Shown here piece by piece: positions 17,291 to 26,549 of a stretch of 64,000 bases of DNA. Each line of letters opens with the position of its first letter. The stretch's first letter is position 1. The notes beneath the pieces were generated by a model. It was not told where the DNA came from, ran no database searches, and saw nothing but the letters and a program-made list of their open reading frames with translations. The translations under genes were made by a program, and so were the position numbers. The stretch comes from Bradyrhizobium sp. ORS 285 (lineage in GTDB: Bacteria; Pseudomonadota; Alphaproteobacteria; Rhizobiales; Xanthobacteraceae), in contig NZ_LT859959.1 of assembly GCF_900176205.1 (NCBI RefSeq), forward strand, positions 7,733,099-7,797,098. The letters run 5' to 3'.

Positions 17291-17935
17291 ATGAGGCTTG
17301 GAATTCCGATCTATGAAGGCGTCAATCTGCTCGACGTCGCCGGCCCGCTCGAAATGTTCTACTGGGCGGGCCAGGACAACGACCTGCAGACGGTCCTGGT
17401 CTCTCAGGACGGCGGGGAGGTGACCTCCATCAACGGTGTGCGCTTCGCGGCGCAGGCGAGCTTCGCCGAGACGCCGACGCTCGACGTGCTCTGGGTGCCC
17501 GGCGGCAAGCCGGAGGCGCTGGAGCAGATCATGACGAATCCGGCACACCCCTATCTGGAATATCTGCGGCAGATCGCGAGTCGGGCGACCTGGGTCTGCT
17601 CGGTGTGCGAAGGGTCACTGCTGCTCGCGCGAGCCGGGCTGCTCGACGGCCACGACGCGACCACGCACTGGTATTTCACCGCTTGCCTGCAGAGCTTCCC
17701 AGGGATCAAGGTGGATACGGAGCGCAAGCGCTTCGTGGTGTCGAGCAACGCCTCGGGGAAGCGACTGACCGGCGGCGGCATCTCGGCCGGACTGGACGAG
17801 GCGCTGCAACTGATCATCCTGCTGTTCGGCCAGAAGAGCGCCGAGGACGTGCAGGTCACGACGCAGTACTTCCCGATCCCGCCGGTCATGGGCTCCATCC
17901 CGGCTTCGCCGTCCTGTCCGATCCGCTGGACGTGA
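17291..17935 (+). CDS. DJ-1/PfpI family protein (isonitrile-hydratase-like)
   Basis: 214 residues with the class-I amidotransferase-like fold. The nucleophile elbow is VCSVCEGSLLLARAGLLDG, with Cys106 as the probable nucleophile, followed by ATTHW, the arrangement seen in isonitrile hydratase InhA and related proteins; Glu or Asp near residue 15 (LLDVAGPLEMF) matches the acidic partner. No AraC DNA-binding domain is attached. It is 78 bases downstream of the MoaF-like gene on the same strand. Functions in the family range from isonitrile hydration to glyoxal repair, so the substrate is left open. Confidence 0.85.
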   Translation: MRLGIPIYEGVNLLDVAGPLEMFYWAGQDNDLQTVLVSQDGGEVTSINGVRFAAQASFAETPTLDVLWVPGGKPEALEQIMTNPAHPYLEYLRQIASRATWVCSVCEGSLLLARAGLLDGHDATTHWYFTACLQSFPGIKVDTERKRFVVSSNASGKRLTGGGISAGLDEALQLIILLFGQKSAEDVQVTTQYFPIPPVMGSIPASPSCPIRWT

Positions 17936-18141
17936 GACGCAGGGACGGCGGAGCCCGCCGGCCGTCCGGACCGCGGCTTTCTGCGCGCAGGCAGGCGCTC
18001 CGAGCGCAGACGCCTCGGCCGCGACACCGTAGCTTTACGGGCCGGAATCTTTACCTCGCGGCCATTGGCGGCGCCTAGGAACGCCCAGACTTTGCGTCTG
18101 GACAATCTGGCGTCTGGTCAATGGCTAACGAGGGCAGGACC

Positions 18142-18552
18142 ATGAGCAATCAGTTGCTGGTGATCGAGGATGCCGAGGTGCATCTCTCGATTCTGCGCAA
18201 GATCGCCGTCCAATGCGGCTATGAGGCGACCTGCGTGACGTCGGTCGAGGCGGCGTCCGAGGTGCTGCGCGACAAGACGTTCGACTGCATCACGCTGGAT
18301 CTGTCGCTCGGCGACCGCTGCGGCGCCGACATCCTGCTGCTGCTCAACGAACTGAAAATACGCACGCCGGTGATCTTCATCAGCGGCGCGGAGGATGGCA
18401 CCCGCGAGGAGCACGTCCGGCTCGCCACCGTGCTCGGCCTCGTCGTCTATCCGCAGTTCCAGAAGCCGGTCGACCTGCCGGCGCTGCGCGAGACGCTCAA
18501 GCAGATCGCGACGCTCGCCGACTGCGAGCGGCTGGTCGCGGCGGTGAGGTAG
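18142..18552 (+). CDS. Single-domain response regulator (CheY-like receiver)
   Basis: 136 residues, entirely a receiver domain: acidic pocket EDAE near the N-terminus, phosphoacceptor Asp53 (ITLDLSLGD), Ser/Thr switch region FISGAED, and Lys in QFQKPVDLP. With no output domain it probably acts through protein contacts or as a phosphate relay or sink. The start at 18142 has GAGGGCAGG upstream; an in-frame ATG at 18121 lacks an RBS. No kinase is adjacent; candidates in the window include the HWE kinase at 10085-11047. Confidence 0.85.
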   Translation: MSNQLLVIEDAEVHLSILRKIAVQCGYEATCVTSVEAASEVLRDKTFDCITLDLSLGDRCGADILLLLNELKIRTPVIFISGAEDGTREEHVRLATVLGLVVYPQFQKPVDLPALRETLKQIATLADCERLVAAVR

Positions 18553-18561
18553 CAACACTTT

Positions 18562-18688
18562 GTAGGGCGGATGAGCGCAAGCGTAATCCGCCGACGCGTG
18601 CAGGCTTTCTCCATTCGTGACGCTTGCGAGATAGCGGTATCCGGCTTCGCCGGATGCGGCGGATTACGCTTGCGCTCATCCGCCCTAC
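18562..18688. repeat. 32-bp perfect inverted repeat (GTAGGGCGGAT family)
   Basis: Arms 18562-18593 and 18657-18688 are exact reverse complements, core GTAGGGCGGATGAGCGCAAG. An inner hairpin ATCCGGC..GCCGGAT sits in the loop. It occupies nearly the whole gap between the convergent response regulator and oxidoreductase genes and may serve as a bidirectional terminator. Confidence 0.9.
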
Positions 18689-18695
18689 TTTCTTT

Positions 18696-19934
18696 TCACC
18701 CTCTGCGCTTCGCCGCCTCCTGCAGGTCCGGCGCATTGACCGCGGGAATCGCGATGCGGCCCGGTCCGGTCTGCGACAGCGCGGCGGCGGCCTTGTCATT
18801 GCCCATGATCTTGGCCATCACGGCCTGTCCGGCGCGCTCGAAGATCTCACGGTTCTCGATGACGAATTTCTGCGAGCGGCGCAGGCCGTCGATATAGCCG
18901 TTGATCTCCGGCACGACGTAGCGCGCGACCATGTCCCAGCTGCGCCGGGTGTTCTCCGGATTGGCCCAGTCGTGCACGAAGCCGATGATGTGGCCCACGC
19001 CACCCGACACCTGCATCAGGTTCTTGATCGTCTTGACGAGATCGTCGGGCGTGCCGATCGTCGAGGCCGCGCCCTCGACGAAGGCGGTCTTGTCGACGGC
19101 CTCGTCCGGCGACGAGAACGGCTTCAGGCCGGGCCGCATCAAGGTGCCGACCGTATACTCGTTGTGCCAGCGCATCAGCCCGGGCCCGGCCTCGCGGCGC
19201 GCCTGTTCGCGGGTCTCGGCGATGTGCCAGGACAACAGCACGCGCCAATTGGCGCGGCTTACCGTGGTGCCGTGCTTCTTCGCGGCATCCTCGGCGAACT
19301 CCCATTGCTGCGGCAGCGCCATCAGGCCCTGCGTCGACATCGAGCCGAGCGAGATGATGCCGATGCCGTATTTGCCGGCGAGCGTCATGCCCGACGGCGA
19401 GATCTGCGACGCCACGACGAACGGCATCTCCTCCTGCAAGGGCAGGATCTGCAGCGCGGCGTCGTTCATCGTGAACCAGTCGCTCTTGGCGGTGACGCGT
19501 TCGCCGTTGAACAGGCGGCGGATGATGGCGATCGCCTCGTCCTGGCGGTCGCGCTGTGTCATCGGATCGATGCCCAGGGTGTGCGCATCGGAAGCCAGCG
19601 CGCCGGGGCCGGAGCCGAAGATGGCGCGGCCGCCGGTCATGTGGTCGAGCTGCACCATGCGCTGCGCCACGTTGTAGGGATGATGATAGGGCAGCGAGAT
19701 GACGCCGGTGCCGAGCCTGATGCGCTTGGTGCGCTCGCCGGCGGCGGCGAGGAACATCTCGGGCGAGGCGATCATCTCCCAGCCGCTCGAATGATGCTCA
19801 CCGCACCAGAACTCGTCATAGCCGAGCTCGTCGAGCTGAGAGACGAGATCGAGGTCGCGGCGGAATTGCAGCATCGGATGCTCGCCGATCGGATGATGCG
19901 GAGCGAGGAATGCGCCGAATTTGAGCCGCGCCAT
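18696..19934 (-). CDS. Luciferase-like (LLM class) flavin-dependent monooxygenase
   Basis: 412 residues of the bacterial-luciferase superfamily TIM barrel. Typical stretches are FGAFLAPHHPIGEHP, GYDEFWCGEHHSSGWE, RIRLGTGVISLPYHHP, and GRAIFGSGPGALASDA, which bind FMN and reduced flavin. It would use FMNH2 from a separate reductase to oxidise an alkane, sulfonate or aromatic substrate; the sequence does not say which. Start 19934 (MARLKFGAF) has GGGGAG upstream. The C-terminus (residues 370-412) is an extra helical tail. It stands alone, converging on the receiver gene. Confidence 0.88.
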   Translation of the reverse strand: MARLKFGAFLAPHHPIGEHPMLQFRRDLDLVSQLDELGYDEFWCGEHHSSGWEMIASPEMFLAAAGERTKRIRLGTGVISLPYHHPYNVAQRMVQLDHMTGGRAIFGSGPGALASDAHTLGIDPMTQRDRQDEAIAIIRRLFNGERVTAKSDWFTMNDAALQILPLQEEMPFVVASQISPSGMTLAGKYGIGIISLGSMSTQGLMALPQQWEFAEDAAKKHGTTVSRANWRVLLSWHIAETREQARREAGPGLMRWHNEYTVGTLMRPGLKPFSSPDEAVDKTAFVEGAASTIGTPDDLVKTIKNLMQVSGGVGHIIGFVHDWANPENTRRSWDMVARYVVPEINGYIDGLRRSQKFVIENREIFERAGQAVMAKIMGNDKAAAALSQTGPGRIAIPAVNAPDLQEAAKRRG

Positions 19935-20406
19935 GTGGTTTTCTCCCCAATGGAATTTCATTGTTGCTTGCCGGTCAGGCTAATCGGCGCATCGTTTGTA
20001 GGCAATCATCTTGCCGCTCACGCGAGAGCGGTGCATGCCTGCCATTTGTTGTTTACTGATCGCGGATCGCTGCGCACACTCCGAGGCGAGATCGCGATTC
20101 GCGAACAGGTCGGCTTGAAGCGTCCAGCCTGCGGCGATCAGCCGAAAGCAGTTGCGTCGTCCGCCGTGCTCACGCTCTCCGCGATTTCGACCGGTTGAGG
20201 TTCGCATTTCGGTGAAGACTGCGTGAAGCGTCGCCTCCGCGTGGCATTTTGATCGCAGCAAGCGCGAAATTCGCAATCAAATTGCTGCACTCCGCTTATG
20301 TGCGGGCTTTTTCTTTTGCGCTGCAGCAACCATCTGGGTGATGGTGGAGTTTGATCTGCACCATTGAAGACATGACTGCCGAAGACGTGACTGCAAGGAG
20401 CTGCCG
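19935..20406. other. Divergent intergenic region without a recognisable gene
   Basis: About 470 bases between divergent genes. Several short frames exist but have no RBS or coding bias I trust. The part from 20200 on is more A/T-rich and probably holds the promoter of the esterase at 20407. Confidence 0.45.
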
Positions 20407-21882
20407 TTGTCCCTCGCTGAAAATGTTGAGTATTTGCGACGGCTGCGGGAGCTGAACGGCATCACCGGATTCGGCGATCCTCGCCGTCAGGCGCGGCCCG
20501 CGCCCGAGTGCCCGCTGGTCGAGGTCGAGAGCTTCGGCAGCAATCCCGGCCGTCTCAAGATGTTCGCCTACGTCCCGGCGCAGCGCCAGCCGCTGCTGCC
20601 GCTCGTCATCGTGCTGCATGGCTGCGGCCAGAGCGCGGCGGAGTATGATCTCGGCGCCGGCTGGTCGACGCTTGCAAAGCATTTCGGCTTCGCGCTGCTG
20701 ATGCCGGAGCAGCAGCGCATCAATAATCCGCAGCGCTGCTTCAACTGGTTTCAATCCGAGGACATCACGCGCGGGCAGGGCGAGGTCGCCTCGATCCGCG
20801 AGATGATCGCGCGCATGGTCGCCGACTGCGCCATCGACGAGAGGCGAATCTTCGTCACCGGCCTGTCGGCCGGCGGCGCGATGACCATGGCGATGCTGTC
20901 GGCGCATCCGGACTTGTTCGCGGGCGGCGCCGTCATCGCCGGCCTGCCGTTCGGCGCTGCGCGCAACATGCGCGACGCGATCCTGCAGATGCGGATGCCG
21001 CCGGCGCGCCCGGCCGGCGAGCTCGGCGATCTCGTGCGCCGCGCCTCCAACCATCGCGGCAAATGGCCGAAACTGTCGGTGTGGCACGGCACTGCGGACT
21101 ACACGGTGCATCCGGACAATGCCGGCGAGATCGTCAAGCAATGGCTCGATTTGCATCATCTGCCGCTGGCGCCGATGGCCGCGAACAACGTCAACGGCTA
21201 TCCGCATGAGCAGTGGTGGAATGCCGACGGCGAGACGATGGTCGAGTCCTACACCATCACCAACATGGCCCATGGCACGCCGATCGGAATCGCCGCCAAC
21301 GACAAGCGCTACGGCAAGGCCGGGCCGTATCTGCTCGAGGCCGGCATCTCCTCGTCCTATCTGATCGCCAAATTCTTCGGCGTGACCGACTGGATCCGCC
21401 AGCCGAAGCCCGCGGTGACCTCGCCGAGCACCAAGCTCATCCCCGAGGTGTCGCCGATCTCGGCGCTGCCGGCGCTGACGAAGATGCTGCGCCGGCCTGA
21501 CGATGCGCGTGCCGCAGAGCCGGCGGAGGCCGCGCCCGAGCCCGCCAAGCCTGCAGGACCGCGGCCTGCGCGCGCCAAGCCGAACAGCTCCGCAGCAAGG
21601 CCGCCGAAGCGCAAGGCCGAGTCGTCCAGCGCTACGCCAGCGCCGGGCGAGATCAAGGCGCTGAGCGCAGTGCCGGCTGACGCGCCCGCCGAGGTGAAGC
21701 CGCCCGTGGCCAAGCCCGGGGTGGCCAAAGCCATCGACATGACGCCGGCCGATCCATCGCCGGTCGTTGCGGTGAAGGTACCACCGATTCCCGCTGCGCC
21801 GGCCCCTGAGTCGAAGCCCCGTCGCGTCATCGACGTCGCCGCCGTGATCGACCGCGCGCTGAAGGCCGCCGGGCTCAAGTGA
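20407..21882 (+). CDS. PHB-depolymerase-type esterase (LpqC/PF10503-like) with long disordered tail
   Basis: 491 residues. The alpha/beta hydrolase core (1-330) has the oxyanion region VIVLHGCGQSAAEYD, nucleophile elbow GLSAGGAM with Ser154, Asp231 (HGTADYTVHP) and His289 (NMAHGTP). Residues about 335-475 are rich in Pro, Ala and Lys with no predicted fold, ending in a short helix VIDVAAVIDRALKAAGLK. There is no signal peptide, so secretion is not evident; the family contains esterases on short polyhydroxyalkanoate or feruloyl esters. Translation starts at TTG 20407, with AAGGAG six bases before; no in-frame ATG precedes it. Confidence 0.85.
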   Translation: MSLAENVEYLRRLRELNGITGFGDPRRQARPAPECPLVEVESFGSNPGRLKMFAYVPAQRQPLLPLVIVLHGCGQSAAEYDLGAGWSTLAKHFGFALLMPEQQRINNPQRCFNWFQSEDITRGQGEVASIREMIARMVADCAIDERRIFVTGLSAGGAMTMAMLSAHPDLFAGGAVIAGLPFGAARNMRDAILQMRMPPARPAGELGDLVRRASNHRGKWPKLSVWHGTADYTVHPDNAGEIVKQWLDLHHLPLAPMAANNVNGYPHEQWWNADGETMVESYTITNMAHGTPIGIAANDKRYGKAGPYLLEAGISSSYLIAKFFGVTDWIRQPKPAVTSPSTKLIPEVSPISALPALTKMLRRPDDARAAEPAEAAPEPAKPAGPRPARAKPNSSAARPPKRKAESSSATPAPGEIKALSAVPADAPAEVKPPVAKPGVAKAIDMTPADPSPVVAVKVPPIPAAPAPESKPRRVIDVAAVIDRALKAAGLK

Positions 21883-21941
21883 TCCGCATTCCCGCCCGGT
21901 GATGCGAGCCGCGTCGAAGCCAAGACGCGAGTTCTCCCTTT

Positions 21942-22069
21942 ACCTCTCCCCGTCGGGGAGAGGTCGGCGCGCAGCGCCGGGTGAGGGGGCTCGCGACATC
22001 GAGACGCAGTGACCCCTCACCCGGATGGCATCTGGCGATGCCATCCGACCTCTCCCTTCGGGAGAGGTG
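21942..22069. repeat. Palindromic intergenic repeat (CCTCTCCC...GGGTGAGGGG family)
   Basis: Two hairpin blocks, 21942-21990 and 22011-22069, inverted relative to one another and each carrying ACCTCTCC..GGAGAGGT and GGGTGAGGGG. It separates convergent genes. Related copies: 44616-44749 and 57614-57836. Confidence 0.85.
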
Positions 22070-22097
22070 AAGGAGGGCCTCAGCTTTCGAGCAGACC

Positions 22098-22766
22098 TCA
22101 GGCCATGCCGGTCAGGAACGGGTTGGTCATGCGCTCCTGGCCGAAGCTGGAGCCGGCGCCGTGGCCGCAGATGAAGCCGATGTCGTCGCCGAGCGGCAGC
22201 AGTTTGTCCTTGATCGAGCTGATCAACGTCTCATGACTGCCGCCGGGCAGGTCGGTGCGGCCGACCGAGCCATTGAACAGCACGTCGCCAACATGGGCGA
22301 AGCGCATCTGTTTGTTGAAGAACACGACGCTGCCCGGGGAGTGGCCGGGGCAGTGCAGGATGTCGAAGACGAGCTCGCCGATCTCGACGGTGTCGCCTTC
22401 CTCCAGCCAGCGATCCGGCGTGAAATCGCGCACGCCCGTGATGCCGAAGCGCGCACCGCTGGCGACGACGTTGTCGAGCAGGAACTTGTCGGCGATGTGA
22501 GGGCCCTCGATCGGCACCTTCAGTGCATCGCGTAGATCGGCGGCGCCGCCGACGTGGTCGATATGGCCATGGGTCAGCCAGATCTTCTCCACGGTGACGT
22601 TGGCCTGCGCAATTGCGGCCTGGATGTTCGGCACGTCACCGCCGGGATCGATCACGATCGCCTTCTTCGTCGCCTCGCACCACAGGATGGTGCAGTTCTG
22701 CTCGAATGGCGTGACGGGCACGATCATCGCGCCGGCCTTCGCCTTGGTCTGGTTTGGCTCGCTCAT
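22098..22766 (-). CDS. Metallo-beta-lactamase-fold hydrolase, YcbL/glyoxalase-II-like
   Basis: 222 residues. Zinc motif THGHIDHVGG (His66, His68, Asp70, His71), HCPGHSPGS with the next metal histidine, HVGDVLFNGSVGRTDLPGG, and the C-terminal CGHGAGSSFGQERMTNPFL typical of the YcbL group. It probably hydrolyses an S-acyl-glutathione or related thioester. Compared with true glyoxalase II it lacks the C-terminal substrate-binding domain. Start 22766 (MSEPNQTK) is chosen by domain fit; an open frame runs 36 codons further with low coding likeness. The RBS is weak. Confidence 0.88.
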   Translation of the reverse strand: MSEPNQTKAKAGAMIVPVTPFEQNCTILWCEATKKAIVIDPGGDVPNIQAAIAQANVTVEKIWLTHGHIDHVGGAADLRDALKVPIEGPHIADKFLLDNVVASGARFGITGVRDFTPDRWLEEGDTVEIGELVFDILHCPGHSPGSVVFFNKQMRFAHVGDVLFNGSVGRTDLPGGSHETLISSIKDKLLPLGDDIGFICGHGAGSSFGQERMTNPFLTGMA

Positions 22767-22899
22767 GGCGCCAGCATGCCGATTTTTCGCAATGCGCCAA
22801 GCGAAAAAGTCTCGTGGGCAGACGCGACGGGGCCGCCTTGTGAACCTGCCGCCGGTTCCTGCGTTGGGCCGCACGGTTGCGAGCAGAAAGCGGTTCGAG

Positions 22900-24498
22900 A
22901 TGGCGGAGCAGGGCGCCTGGTGGCGCGAGGGGATTTTCTATCAGATCTATCCGCGCTCGTTCCAGGACAGCGACGGCGACGGGGTCGGCGACCTCACCGG
23001 CATCATCCATCGCCTGCCCTATCTGATGACGCTCGGCGTCGATGCGATCTGGCTGTCGCCGATCTTCACCTCGCCGATGGCCGATTTCGGTTACGATATC
23101 GCCGACTACACCGGCATCGATCCGCTGTTCGGCACAATGGAGGATTTCGACGCGCTGGTGAAGGCCGCGCATGAGGGTGGGTTGAAGGTGATCCTCGACC
23201 TCGTGCCGAACCACACCTCCGACCAGCATCCGTGGTTTCTGCAGGCGCGCCAGTCGCGCGACGATCCGCATCGCGACTGGTACATCTGGCGCGACCCGGC
23301 TGCCGATGGCGGCCCGCCGAACAACTGGCTATCGGAGTTCGGCGGCAGCGCGTGGCAGTTCGATCAGGAGACGGGACAGTATTACTACCACGCCTTCCTG
23401 GCGCAGCAGCCGGACCTCAACTGGCGCAATCCGGCGGTGCGGGCGGCGATGTATAACGTGATGCGGTTCTGGCTGCGCAAGGGCGTCGACGGCTTTCGCG
23501 TCGACGTGATCTGGCACCTGATCAAGGACGCCGAGTTTCGCGACAATCCGGCCAATCCCGATTATCACGGCGGCCGGCCGCCGCACGAGCAGATCATCTC
23601 GCGCTATTCCGCCGATCAGCCGGAGGTGCACGAGGTGGTAGCGGAAATGCGCGCGGTTATGGACGAGTTCGAGGATCGCGTGCTGATCGGCGAGATCTAT
23701 CTGCCGCTCGAGCGGCTCATGACCTACTACGGCAAGGATCTCGGCGGCGCGCACCTGCCGTTCAATTTCGCGCTGCTGTCGGCGCCGTGGCACGCGCGCG
23801 AGATCGAGACCATCATCGCCGACTACGAGGCGGCGTTGCCTAAGGGCGCGTGGCCGAACTGGGTGCTCGGCAATCACGACCGGCCGCGGGTGGCGAGCCG
23901 TGTCGGCGAAGACCAGGCCCGGGTCGCGGCGATGCTGCTGCTGACGCTGCGCGGCACGCCGACGCTGTATTACGGCGACGAGATCGGCATGCATCAGGTG
24001 GCGATCTCGCCGGAGCAGGTGCGCGACCCCTTCGAGAAGAACGTCCCGGGCATCGGCGTCGGCCGCGACGGCTGCCGCACGCCGATGCAATGGAGCGCGC
24101 TGCCGGGGGCCGGCTTTACGAATGCGTCACCATGGCTGCCGGTGGCGCACGATTACACGCATGAGAACGTCGTCAATCTGACCGCCGACCGGCGCTCCAT
24201 CCTCAATCTCTACCGTGCGCTCATCCGGCTGCGGAAGGCGCACCGCGTGCTCGTCACCGGCAATTACCACCCGGTTGCCGCGCAAGGCGATCTGCTGCTC
24301 TACCGCCGCGAAGGTGACGGCGAAGTCTTGACGATCGCGCTCAATCTCGGCGACGAGCCGGTCTCGATCGCCACCGAAGGCAGCGGCCTCGACGGCGCGG
24401 TCCTTCTCTCCACCTGGCTCGACCGCGACGGCGAGCGCATCGCCGGCACGCTGGATCTGCGGGGGAATGAGGGCGTGGTGATCGGGCGGAGCGCGTAG
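22900..24498 (+). CDS. GH13 alpha-glucosidase
   Basis: 532 residues, oligo-1,6-glucosidase/alpha-glucosidase type. Begins WWREGIFYQIYPRSFQDSDGDGVGDL (start of the barrel), then DLVPNHTSDQHPWF (conserved region I), GFRVDVIWHL with nucleophile Asp202, LIGEIYLP with acid/base Glu265, and LGNHDRPR with Asp327. The C-terminal beta domain starts about residue 450. There is no signal peptide, so it acts in the cytoplasm on malto- or isomalto-oligosaccharides. The frame is open for 102 codons upstream but that part is the antisense of the hydrolase gene; ATG 22900 begins the family-typical N-terminus. It converges on a second GH13 gene. Confidence 0.92.
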   Translation: MAEQGAWWREGIFYQIYPRSFQDSDGDGVGDLTGIIHRLPYLMTLGVDAIWLSPIFTSPMADFGYDIADYTGIDPLFGTMEDFDALVKAAHEGGLKVILDLVPNHTSDQHPWFLQARQSRDDPHRDWYIWRDPAADGGPPNNWLSEFGGSAWQFDQETGQYYYHAFLAQQPDLNWRNPAVRAAMYNVMRFWLRKGVDGFRVDVIWHLIKDAEFRDNPANPDYHGGRPPHEQIISRYSADQPEVHEVVAEMRAVMDEFEDRVLIGEIYLPLERLMTYYGKDLGGAHLPFNFALLSAPWHAREIETIIADYEAALPKGAWPNWVLGNHDRPRVASRVGEDQARVAAMLLLTLRGTPTLYYGDEIGMHQVAISPEQVRDPFEKNVPGIGVGRDGCRTPMQWSALPGAGFTNASPWLPVAHDYTHENVVNLTADRRSILNLYRALIRLRKAHRVLVTGNYHPVAAQGDLLLYRREGDGEVLTIALNLGDEPVSIATEGSGLDGAVLLSTWLDRDGERIAGTLDLRGNEGVVIGRSA

Positions 24499-24533
24499 CC
24501 ACCATTAGTTATTGCGCGACGGCGTCACCCCAC

Positions 24534-24669
24534 ATTCGGTGTCGTCCCGGGCTTGACCCGGGACCCAGACTCCCAGGGAGCTGTTTGAGGCAGGCTGGCA
24601 ACTCCAAGTCGTCGCCAAACGACTGCCGGTGGTTATGGGTCCCGGGTCAAGCCCGGGACGACACCGAAT
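24534..24669. repeat. 34-bp perfect inverted repeat (TGTCGTCCCGG family)
   Basis: Arms 24534-24567 and 24636-24669 are exact reverse complements (core GTGTCGTCCCGGGC). The 68-base loop includes GTTTGAGGCAGG, also present in related repeats at 41361, 46189 and 62142. It lies between the two convergent GH13 genes. Confidence 0.93.
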
Positions 24670-24717
24670 TTGATTAGGTCGTGTCGTCAACTCATCGGCA
24701 CTCTGGATTGCCCGCCG

Positions 24718-26427
24718 TCACCGCCGCCGCGTCTTCCGAACCCGTTTCCCCGGGCTCTCCGTCTCGATGTCGCTCCGCCGCAGCAGGTAGTCCAACCCGC
24801 CGACGCGGTACCAGCGGTAGCCGTAGGGCTCCAGCACCAGGGTGTGGCGGCCGCGGTCGTCGGCTTGGCTGTGATCCTCGGAGAGCAGATTGATCAGCAG
24901 CTTGCCGGCCTCGTCGGGCAGGCCGACGTCGAAGCTGGTCTCGCGCGGCTTCTCATCGAGATTGTGCACGAACAGCACCGAATTGTTGCGCCAGTCATAG
25001 CGCATGATCAGCACCGCGGGATCTTTCGTCGCGATCACGGCAAAATCGCCCCAGCCGATCTCCGGCACCTCCTTGCGCATGCGGATGATGCGCTCGGTCC
25101 AGTTCAGCATCGAATTCGGATCGCGGCGCTGCTTGGCGGCGTTGACGTGGTCGTAGCCATAGGGCCCGTGATCGATCACGGGCGATGCCGAGGTCTCGCT
25201 CTTGGTGAAGCCGCCATGCGGCTCGGCCGACCATTGCATCGGCGTCCGCGCGCAATTGCGTTCGGGAAGGCTGAGATCGTCGCCCATCGCGAGCTCGTCG
25301 CCGTAGCGGATCACGGGCGTGCCGGGCAAAGTGAACATCAGGCTGTAGGCCAGCTCAATGCGGCGGCGGTCGCCGCCGAGCATCGGCGCCAGCCGCCGGC
25401 GGATGCCGCGGTCGTAGAGCTGCATGCTCTTGTCCGGCCCGAACGCCGCGAACACCGCCGCGCGCTGCTCCTTCGTCAGCCGCCCGAGATCGAGTTCGTC
25501 GTGATTGCGCAGGAACAGGCCCCATTGCGCCGAAGCCGGCCGCGGCTTGGTCGCTTCCAGCGCCTTGGCGAGTGGCCGGGTATCCGAGGCGGCGAGCGCA
25601 TAGAACAGGTGCTGGTTGACGTGGAAGTTGAACATCATGTGCATGCGATCGCCGTCGTCGCCGAAATATTCCATGTCGGTTTCGGGCAAGACGTTGGCTT
25701 CCGCGAGGATGATCGCCTCGCCCTGGCGCCATTGCAGGAATTCCCTGAACGTCCGGAGCATGTCGTACTGCTCGAGCGGTTTCTTGATGTCGGCACCCTT
25801 GGCCGCGATCACGAACGGCACCGCATCCATGCGGAAGCCGGAGACGCCGAGCTGGATCCAGAATCCCATGATCTTCAGGATCTCGGCCTGCACCTCCGGA
25901 TTCGCCGTGTTGAGATCCGGCTGGAAATCATAGAAGCGGTGGAAATAGTAGGCGCCGGCCTGCTTGTCGCGCGTCCAGGTCGTCTTCTGCACGCCGGGAA
26001 ACACCATGCCCTTGTCGGCATTGGCCGGCTTCTTGTCCGACCAGACATACCAGTCGCGATGGCGCGAGTCCTTGGAGCTGCGGGCGTCCAGAAACCATGG
26101 ATGCTGGTCGGAGGTGTGGTTGACGACGAGGTCGATGATCACGCGGATGCCGCGCTGCTGGCAGCCATGGGTGAACTGCACGAAATCCCCGAGCGTGCCG
26201 TAGCGTGGATCGACGTTGTAGTAATCCGCAACGTCATAGCCGTCGTCGCGCTGTGGTGACGGCTGGAACGGCATCAGCCAGATCGCGGTGATGCCGAGGC
26301 CGTGCAGATAGTCGAGCCGGCGCGTCAGGCCCTTGAAGTCGCCGATGCCGTCGCCATCGGCATCCATGTAGGTGCCGACCGACAGGCAGTAGAACACGGC
26401 GTTCTTGTACCAGAGATCATCGATCAT
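24718..26427 (-). CDS. Trehalose-synthase-like GH13 enzyme
   Basis: 569 residues, opening IDDLWYKNAVFYCLSVGTYM as in TreS (GH13_16), which interconverts maltose and trehalose. Catalytic regions: DLVVNHTSDQHPWF, GFRMDAVPF (nucleophile Asp), ILAEANVLPE (acid/base Glu), and LFLRNHDELDLGRL with the TreS-like NHDEL. No maltokinase domain or glgE/glgB gene is next to it. The C-terminal tail is basic (ESPGKRVRKTRRR). Start 26427 has GGAG nine bases upstream; 27 further open codons are ignored. It could instead be an alpha-amylase or sucrose-type hydrolase; TreS is the best match by eye. Confidence 0.85.
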   Translation of the reverse strand: MIDDLWYKNAVFYCLSVGTYMDADGDGIGDFKGLTRRLDYLHGLGITAIWLMPFQPSPQRDDGYDVADYYNVDPRYGTLGDFVQFTHGCQQRGIRVIIDLVVNHTSDQHPWFLDARSSKDSRHRDWYVWSDKKPANADKGMVFPGVQKTTWTRDKQAGAYYFHRFYDFQPDLNTANPEVQAEILKIMGFWIQLGVSGFRMDAVPFVIAAKGADIKKPLEQYDMLRTFREFLQWRQGEAIILAEANVLPETDMEYFGDDGDRMHMMFNFHVNQHLFYALAASDTRPLAKALEATKPRPASAQWGLFLRNHDELDLGRLTKEQRAAVFAAFGPDKSMQLYDRGIRRRLAPMLGGDRRRIELAYSLMFTLPGTPVIRYGDELAMGDDLSLPERNCARTPMQWSAEPHGGFTKSETSASPVIDHGPYGYDHVNAAKQRRDPNSMLNWTERIIRMRKEVPEIGWGDFAVIATKDPAVLIMRYDWRNNSVLFVHNLDEKPRETSFDVGLPDEAGKLLINLLSEDHSQADDRGRHTLVLEPYGYRWYRVGGLDYLLRRSDIETESPGKRVRKTRRR

Positions 26428-26549
26428 GGACGGCGCTCCGTTGCGCCGCCCAGTCAGCGGCCGCTTGTTAAGCGGAAGGCCGGCACCGGGTTCCGGTTCC
26501 CCGCGCAAAGCGTGCTTGGGCCGCTTTCAGAATCGGCTATGCTGCGACG

